From Bacteroidales bacterium UBA1192 (lineage in GTDB: Bacteria; Bacteroidota; Bacteroidia; Bacteroidales; Bacteroidaceae): DNA of 17,024 nucleotides. The stretch spans positions 1 through 17,024 of the forward strand of contig DBYG01000023.1 of assembly GCA_002310175.1 (NCBI GenBank). Direction: 5' to 3'. Shown piece after piece: positions 12,883 to 17,024 of this stretch. The notes below the pieces were generated by a model, which was given only the letters and a program-made list of their open reading frames with translations, was not told the DNA's origin and did not search any database. Each line of letters starts with the position of its first letter. The first letter of the stretch is position 1. Position numbers and translations under genes: made by a program.

Positions 12883-14493
12883 TTATTTTTCAGCAAGTAT
12901 GCTTACTGCGCGTTGGACAGTTGCATCAGTTTCGTTGAAGAACGATATGTAGTCTTCCATATCAAGAGAGTCATATATGATGTTTCCATAGAGCGATGTC
13001 CTCATCTGTTTGAGGGCGGGCCCGGAAAGATTGTGGCTGCGCTTGACACCGTTCCTTGTGGCAAAGTCATAGAACTGACCGAGTACGTTGTTCCTGTCTA
13101 AATATGCTTCTATCTCCGATGCACTCTTGAGTGCTGATATTTCACTGCGGTGACTGTCCACAAAACGGAACGCAAACTTGTTCACAAGACTCTTGCGTAC
13201 CACTTCAGAGTAGTATTCGGAATATCCGGTAGTATCCTGCGGAACGAAAATGTCGGGCATGATGCCGCCGCCACCATAGACTGTCCTTCCGCCTTTGGTA
13301 GTGAACACCTCACTCTCATTCTGACGGACGCTGTCTGCGGTGAAGAACTCCCCATGTTCATACCTTTTTACTATATCCATTGCGTAATCTTCATCGGATT
13401 CCCCGTAAGGTTTCTGTATGCAGCGGCCGGAAGGGGTATAGTAGCGGGCTACAGTGATTCTGATGCTGGAGCCGTCTGGGAACATAAGGGGTTCTTGCAC
13501 AAGTCCCTTGCCGAAAGAACGACGCCCTATTATGGTTCCGCGGTCATTGTCCTGTATGGCGCCGGAAAAAATTTCAGATGCTGATGCTGATGACTCATCT
13601 ATGAGTACGGCAAGTGGAATGGATGTGTAGTGTCCGTAACCGTTGGCAAACTGACGTGCAATACTGCTGTGTGCCCCTGAAGTATAGACTATCAGGTCAT
13701 TCTTGGGCAGGAACTCATTGGCCATCTGTATGGCGGCGCCAAGATAACCTCCGGTATTGCCCCTCAAGTCAACAATCAGTCGCTTCATGCCCTTGCTGCT
13801 CAGCTCCGCCAGACCGGTCATCATTTCGTTGTAGGTGGTCTCACCGAATTTGTTGATCATGATGTAGCCTATGGATTCTGAATGTGAAATCATATACGCT
13901 GCGTCTACGCTCTTGACAGGAATATCCCCGCGCTCTATGTTGAAATCAATGATTCCAGGCTCTCCGGTACGCATTATCCCCACCTTGACTTCAGTCCCCT
14001 TGGGACCTTTCAGGTTCTTGACCACCTCATTTGAGGAAATTCCCTTTCCCGCAAACACAGAGTCGTTAATGAGCACAATGCGGTCACCGGCTATGATACC
14101 CACTTTCTCTGAAGGACCGCCCCTTATTACACTGTTGACTCTTACCGTGTCATCCTGCACGGTGAACTGTATGCCTATTCCTGAGAAACTGCCATGAAGT
14201 TCGTCATTGCTATCCTGTGTCTCCTCTGCGGGGTAGTATGCGGAATGTGGGTCCAGCTCTTCAAGCAGTATCGGCAACGCCTTGTCGATGAGTGAATCCA
14301 TGTCTATCTGATCCACGTATTTGCTGTCAATGGCGTGTAGTAAAGCACTGACCTTGTTGTCCGGCCGGTAACGGATAAGTTTCTCTATATTACTGTTCTG
14401 TTTCTTCCAGAGGTGAACCACAACCTGGCTTCCTATAATGAATCCCACAATAAGTATGGTGAGTCCCAAAAGAATCTTCTTGAGCGTTTTCAT
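12883..14493 (-). CDS. S41 C-terminal processing peptidase
   Basis: A 536-residue periplasmic serine protease of the CtpA/Prc family, anchored by one N-terminal helix (about 7-28). A PDZ domain lies at about 100-185 (SFSGIGIQF, then GGPSEKVGIIAGDRIVLIND). The catalytic region has LRGNTGGYLGAAI (243-255), the Ser in DESSASASEIFSGAI (299-313; the first Ser of SASAS, Ser302), and the Lys in RRSFGKGLVQ (324-333), Lys329, giving the Ser-Lys dyad. A C-terminal helical extension of about 100 residues follows, as is common in Bacteroidetes S41 proteins. These enzymes trim the C-termini of envelope proteins; the targets here are unknown. It is 27 bases downstream of the dCMP deaminase gene in the same direction and likely in one operon with it and the Crp/Fnr gene. 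Confidence 0.93.
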   Translation of the reverse strand: MKTLKKILLGLTILIVGFIIGSQVVVHLWKKQNSNIEKLIRYRPDNKVSALLHAIDSKYVDQIDMDSLIDKALPILLEELDPHSAYYPAEETQDSNDELHGSFSGIGIQFTVQDDTVRVNSVIRGGPSEKVGIIAGDRIVLINDSVFAGKGISSNEVVKNLKGPKGTEVKVGIMRTGEPGIIDFNIERGDIPVKSVDAAYMISHSESIGYIMINKFGETTYNEMMTGLAELSSKGMKRLIVDLRGNTGGYLGAAIQMANEFLPKNDLIVYTSGAHSSIARQFANGYGHYTSIPLAVLIDESSASASEIFSGAIQDNDRGTIIGRRSFGKGLVQEPLMFPDGSSIRITVARYYTPSGRCIQKPYGESDEDYAMDIVKRYEHGEFFTADSVRQNESEVFTTKGGRTVYGGGGIMPDIFVPQDTTGYSEYYSEVVRKSLVNKFAFRFVDSHRSEISALKSASEIEAYLDRNNVLGQFYDFATRNGVKRSHNLSGPALKQMRTSLYGNIIYDSLDMEDYISFFNETDATVQRAVSILAEK

Positions 14494-14520
14494 TGCGTTT
14501 CTTGTACGGTTTGGTTAGTG

Positions 14521-14949
14521 TCAGTTGCCGAGATTCAAGTATATCACCTCTATTCCGGCACGTTTTAGAAGTTCAATGCCGTCAGTGAGCCTATACTGTT
14601 CGGTGTAGACCACTTTCCTGATACCTGACTGTATGATAAGTTTTGCACATTCTATACATGGAGATGCGGTGACGTAAAGCGTAGCTCCGTCGCTGCTGTT
14701 GGCTGATCTGGCAAGTTTTGTGATTGCATTGGCCTCAGCATGGAGTACGTATGGCTTGGATACATTGTTCTCGTCCTCGCATATATTCTCGAACCCGGTG
14801 GGTGTCCCGTTATACCCGTCAGAGATTATCATGTTGTCCTTAACCACCAGAGCGCCCACCTTGCGGCGCTCACAGTATGAGTTCTCAGCCCAAATCAGGG
14901 CCATCCTTGCATAACGGCGATCAAGCGCCGCTTTCTTGGCTTCGTCCAT
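14521..14949 (-). CDS. dCMP deaminase family protein
   Basis: A 142-residue zinc-dependent deaminase that would convert dCMP to dUMP, feeding thymidylate synthesis. The zinc site is complete: HAEANAI (70-76), with His70 as ligand and Glu72 as proton shuttle, and PCIEC (97-101), with Cys98 and Cys101 as ligands. The DGYNGTPTGFENICE stretch (44-58) is typical of the dCMP deaminase/ComEB group and separates it from cytidine deaminases. The length is normal. Its start lies two bases after the stop of the Crp/Fnr gene, so it is almost certainly transcribed with it, and the S41 protease follows 27 bases later. Confidence 0.92.
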   Translation of the reverse strand: MDEAKKAALDRRYARMALIWAENSYCERRKVGALVVKDNMIISDGYNGTPTGFENICEDENNVSKPYVLHAEANAITKLARSANSSDGATLYVTASPCIECAKLIIQSGIRKVVYTEQYRLTDGIELLKRAGIEVIYLNLGN

Positions 14950-14951
14950 CT

Positions 14952-15617
14952 TTATGTCATTTTTTCCAAGGCGGGAATGAGAATCTCCTTACGCCGGAGG
15001 GTGATTATTCCATTGGCGGAGAGGGTGTTCAGTTCCCGAGACACGTTAAGTCTTGTGGTGTCCATCAGTGCAGCCAGGTCATTCATGGTTATAAAGAGTC
15101 GTTTCTCACCATATGGTATGTCCGACAACTCATATACGAACCTTGCTATCCTGTGTTGCAGGGTGCATTCGTCGATATCCCATGTATGCCGGTCGGCCTG
15201 CTGGACGCGTCCGCTTAGAATGTTCAACAGATTCATCCTGCAAATATTGTACTTTCCGATCTCAGTATATACGTACTGTTTGTCCACATTCAGAATGCTG
15301 CATGTATCGACAGCAATGTAGTCCCTACGGTAACTGCCGGTAGCGCCAAACATGGAGTAGGGCTCTATAAGGTGGGGTGAACTGATTCTTTCATGAAAGA
15401 TGAACCTGTCAGCTTTACCCCTCCTTGAACTCTCTATGGTACCCCCAATAAGGAAGGTAAAATGACTGCATACGTCACCAGTTCTGCAGATGAAACTTCC
15501 CGGCGGATATTTTACGAAATCCAGCCTGATCTTCTGCAGAAGGGTGTTGAAATCATCGGCAGCCATTCCCTGAAACAGCGGCAGTTGCTTCAAGGTGTCG
15601 AATATCGGTGAATCCAT
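14952..15617 (-). CDS. Crp/Fnr-family transcriptional regulator
   Basis: A 221-residue regulator with an N-terminal cyclic-nucleotide-binding-like beta roll (about 8-125; PPGSFICRTGD at 38-48) and a C-terminal winged helix-turn-helix (about 150-215; MNDLAALMDTTRLNVSRELNTLSANGII). The phosphate-binding segment of true cAMP receptors (GE.sll...RsA) is not recognisable: the corresponding stretch reads EPYSMFGATGSYRRDYIA. There is also no Fnr-type Cys cluster, so the effector is unknown. The start at 15617 is preferred to an ATG at 15677 because the -7 element TACCTTTG (15622-15629) lies between them; this leaves almost no leader. It appears to be the first gene of an operon with dCMP deaminase and the S41 protease, and is divergent from the NfeD-like gene. 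Confidence 0.85.
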   Translation of the reverse strand: MDSPIFDTLKQLPLFQGMAADDFNTLLQKIRLDFVKYPPGSFICRTGDVCSHFTFLIGGTIESSRRGKADRFIFHERISSPHLIEPYSMFGATGSYRRDYIAVDTCSILNVDKQYVYTEIGKYNICRMNLLNILSGRVQQADRHTWDIDECTLQHRIARFVYELSDIPYGEKRLFITMNDLAALMDTTRLNVSRELNTLSANGIITLRRKEILIPALEKMT

Positions 15618-15621
15618 AGCG

Positions 15622-15629
15622 CAAAGGTA
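15622..15629 (-). promoter_or_regulatory. -7 element for the Crp/Fnr operon
   Basis: On the minus strand TACCTTTG matches TAnnTTTG exactly and ends only four bases before the ATG at 15617. The transcript would begin at or next to the start codon. Confidence 0.5.
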
Positions 15630-15683
15630 ATAAAAGATAATAATTTTTTTTGTTTTACCAGTGGAATGTATCAGCATAATGGC

Positions 15684-15691
15684 TAACTTTG
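15684..15691 (+). promoter_or_regulatory. -7 element for the NfeD-flotillin pair
   Basis: TAACTTTG matches TAnnTTTG exactly and lies 43 bases before the ATG at 15735. It is back to back with the Crp/Fnr promoter, 54 bases away, so the regulator could affect both directions. Confidence 0.5.
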
Positions 15692-15734
15692 TATGAAAAG
15701 ATTCTTATACCTTAATTTATAACTGTTTTAGAGA

Positions 15735-16334
15735 ATGATGAACATGTTGAGTTTGGGCAGCCTTCTTTCTGAGATGGATGGACTGCAGAGGGTTTTCTGG
15801 ATAATAGCTTTGGCGGCTTCGCTTGTATTTATTATCCAGACAGTGATTACTTTCATTGGTTTGGGTACCGATATGGATGTGGATGCGGGTCCCGATTCCT
15901 TGGATGGGCTCGGTGATTCGGTTGAGGACGGCAGTATGAGCGGATTGTTCTCTTTTCGCAACCTGATTAATTTTCTGCTTGGTTACGGTTGGGCAGGTGT
16001 GTTGTTGTATGATTCCATCAGCAGCGGGTTGCTTCTGCAGATAGTTTCAATTGTTGTCGGTATATCTTTTGTGGCCGCATTTGTTTTCATGTTCAGACAG
16101 CTTATGAAACTATCCCATGACGGTAGTTTCAAACTGACAGAGGCTATAGGTCTTACAGCCGATGTCTATTTGCGCATACCGGCTTCACGTACAGGACGCG
16201 GTAAGGTGCAGGTAAGCGTGAAAGGTTCCACCCATGAGATTGATGCTGTGACTGATCGTGGGATGGAGATTCCCACCGGTGACCATGTCAGGATAGTTGA
16301 GGTCCTCGGGGATGATCTCCTGCTCGTTGAATGA
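15735..16334 (+). CDS. NfeD-like membrane protein (YqiJ/YuaF type)
   Basis: A 199-residue membrane protein with three predicted helices (about 20-43, 77-94 and 98-120) and a C-terminal OB-fold-like domain (about 135-199; EAIGLTADVYLRIPASRTGRGKVQVSVKGSTHEIDAV). An acidic loop rich in Asp and Gly (45-68) separates helices 1 and 2. This layout is typical of NfeD-like partners of flotillins, such as YuaF of Bacillus and YqiJ of E. coli, which affect membrane order. The flotillin gene starts 34 bases downstream in the same direction, which strongly supports the assignment. The ATG at 15735 is followed by others at codons 2 and 4, so the exact start is uncertain by a few residues. Confidence 0.83.
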   Translation: MMNMLSLGSLLSEMDGLQRVFWIIALAASLVFIIQTVITFIGLGTDMDVDAGPDSLDGLGDSVEDGSMSGLFSFRNLINFLLGYGWAGVLLYDSISSGLLLQIVSIVVGISFVAAFVFMFRQLMKLSHDGSFKLTEAIGLTADVYLRIPASRTGRGKVQVSVKGSTHEIDAVTDRGMEIPTGDHVRIVEVLGDDLLLVE

Positions 16335-16368
16335 ATTTCGTTTTTATTAATAACTTAATATCAAAAAG

Positions 16369-17024
16369 ATGGACAATATTTCAATTCTTATCGTGATAGG
16401 AGTGGTACTCCTTTTCATTTTGTTTGCAACAATCATCCGCAGGTATAGACGCTGCCCTTCGGATAAGATTCTGGTTGTTTACGGAAAGACTGGCGGAGGC
16501 AGTGCTAAATGTATACATGGCGGTGGTAAGTTTGTATGGCCAGTAATTCAGGACTACGCATACCTGAGTCTGACACCTATTTCTATTGATGCGAACCTGA
16601 CCAATGCGCTGAGCCGTCAGAACATACGCGTGGATGTACCATGTCGTTTCACAGTAGGTATTTCCACTGAGCCAGACAGCATGAACAATGCAGCTGAACG
16701 CCTGCTGGGACTCACTGCCGAGGAGATTCAGGAGCTGGCACGTGATATACTGTTCGGTCAGCTCCGTCTGGTCATAGCAACCATGAGTATCGAGGAGATC
16801 AACAGCGACCGCGACACATTCCTGGAGAAGATTGCCAAGAACGTTGAGGTGGAACTCAAAAAGATAGGCTTACGTCTCATCAACGTTAATGTAACCGATA
16901 TTAAGGATGAGTCTGGTTATATCCAGGCTTTGGGTAAGGAGGCAGCCGCAAAAGCTATCAATGAGGCTAAGGTCAGCGTGGCTGAGCAGGACCGTAATGG
17001 TGAGATCGGTAAGGCTGAGGCTGT
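16369..17024 (+). CDS. Flotillin (SPFH/band 7), 5' part only
   Basis: The first 218 residues of a flotillin that runs off the right edge. An N-terminal hydrophobic hairpin or single helix (about 4-23, ISILIVIGVVLLFILFATII) is followed by basic RRYRRC and then the SPFH domain: PSDKILVVYGK (30-40), GGGKFVWPVIQDYAYLSL (51-68), the LLGLTAEEIQELARDILFGQLR segment (112-133) and LKKIGLRLINVNVTDIKD (163-180). The start of the coiled-coil, Ala/Glu/Lys-rich flotillin domain is visible from about 188 (GKEAAAKAINEAKVSVAEQD). The order matches FloT/YqiK proteins, which form large membrane cages or microdomains. Pairing with the NfeD-like gene upstream is the usual arrangement. Confidence 0.93.
   Translation, partial: MDNISILIVIGVVLLFILFATIIRRYRRCPSDKILVVYGKTGGGSAKCIHGGGKFVWPVIQDYAYLSLTPISIDANLTNALSRQNIRVDVPCRFTVGISTEPDSMNNAAERLLGLTAEEIQELARDILFGQLRLVIATMSIEEINSDRDTFLEKIAKNVEVELKKIGLRLINVNVTDIKDESGYIQALGKEAAAKAINEAKVSVAEQDRNGEIGKAEA

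Overview
The window looks like a stretch of ordinary chromosome from a member of the Bacteroidales, most likely Prevotellaceae or a close relative. The evidence is the AT-rich leaders with almost no Shine-Dalgarno sequences, repeated -7 elements of the Bacteroidetes form TAnnTTTG, lipoprotein signals, a secreted protein with a type IX secretion-like C-terminal tail, a LytTR regulator with four membrane helices, and a recF-DUF721 gene pair. I see no phage, transposase, integrase or CRISPR array.

Layout from left to right. The 5' end of a class I aminotransferase gene runs off the left edge (minus). Next is a lipoprotein related to GH43 glycosidases with an unusual cysteine cluster (minus). Divergent from it is an OmpA/glycine-zipper lipoprotein (plus), then an NAD+ synthetase (plus) whose N-terminal glutaminase domain appears degenerate. 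A 300-base gap holds a tandem repeat, a strong GC-rich hairpin and a two-way terminator. A membrane LytTR regulator (minus) is divergent from a long-chain acyl-CoA synthetase (plus). A minus-strand group follows: proC, a small esterase overlapping it by ATGA, and a 519-residue secreted protein. Then come a tRNA-Tyr and a membrane TPR protein (minus), a recF-DUF721 pair (plus), and a compact minus-strand group of Crp/Fnr regulator, dCMP deaminase and S41 protease. At the right edge an NfeD-like membrane protein precedes a truncated flotillin gene (plus).

Most genes are housekeeping: NAD synthesis, proline synthesis, recombination repair, nucleotide metabolism, envelope and membrane organisation. 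Several gene starts have been moved inward of the longest open frame because a -7 element lies at or inside the extension.

The observations most worth a second look are: (1) a 68-bp inverted repeat, 59 of 68 positions identical by hand alignment, that pairs the last codons and terminator of the secreted-protein gene with a gene-less copy between proC and tRNA-Tyr, with paired changes that keep the hairpin intact; (2) the NAD+ synthetase lacking the glutaminase Glu and apparently the Lys; (3) twelve cysteines in 32 residues at the mature N-terminus of the GH43-like lipoprotein; (4) the structured gap between nadE and the LytTR gene. None of these amounts to a demonstrated new system.
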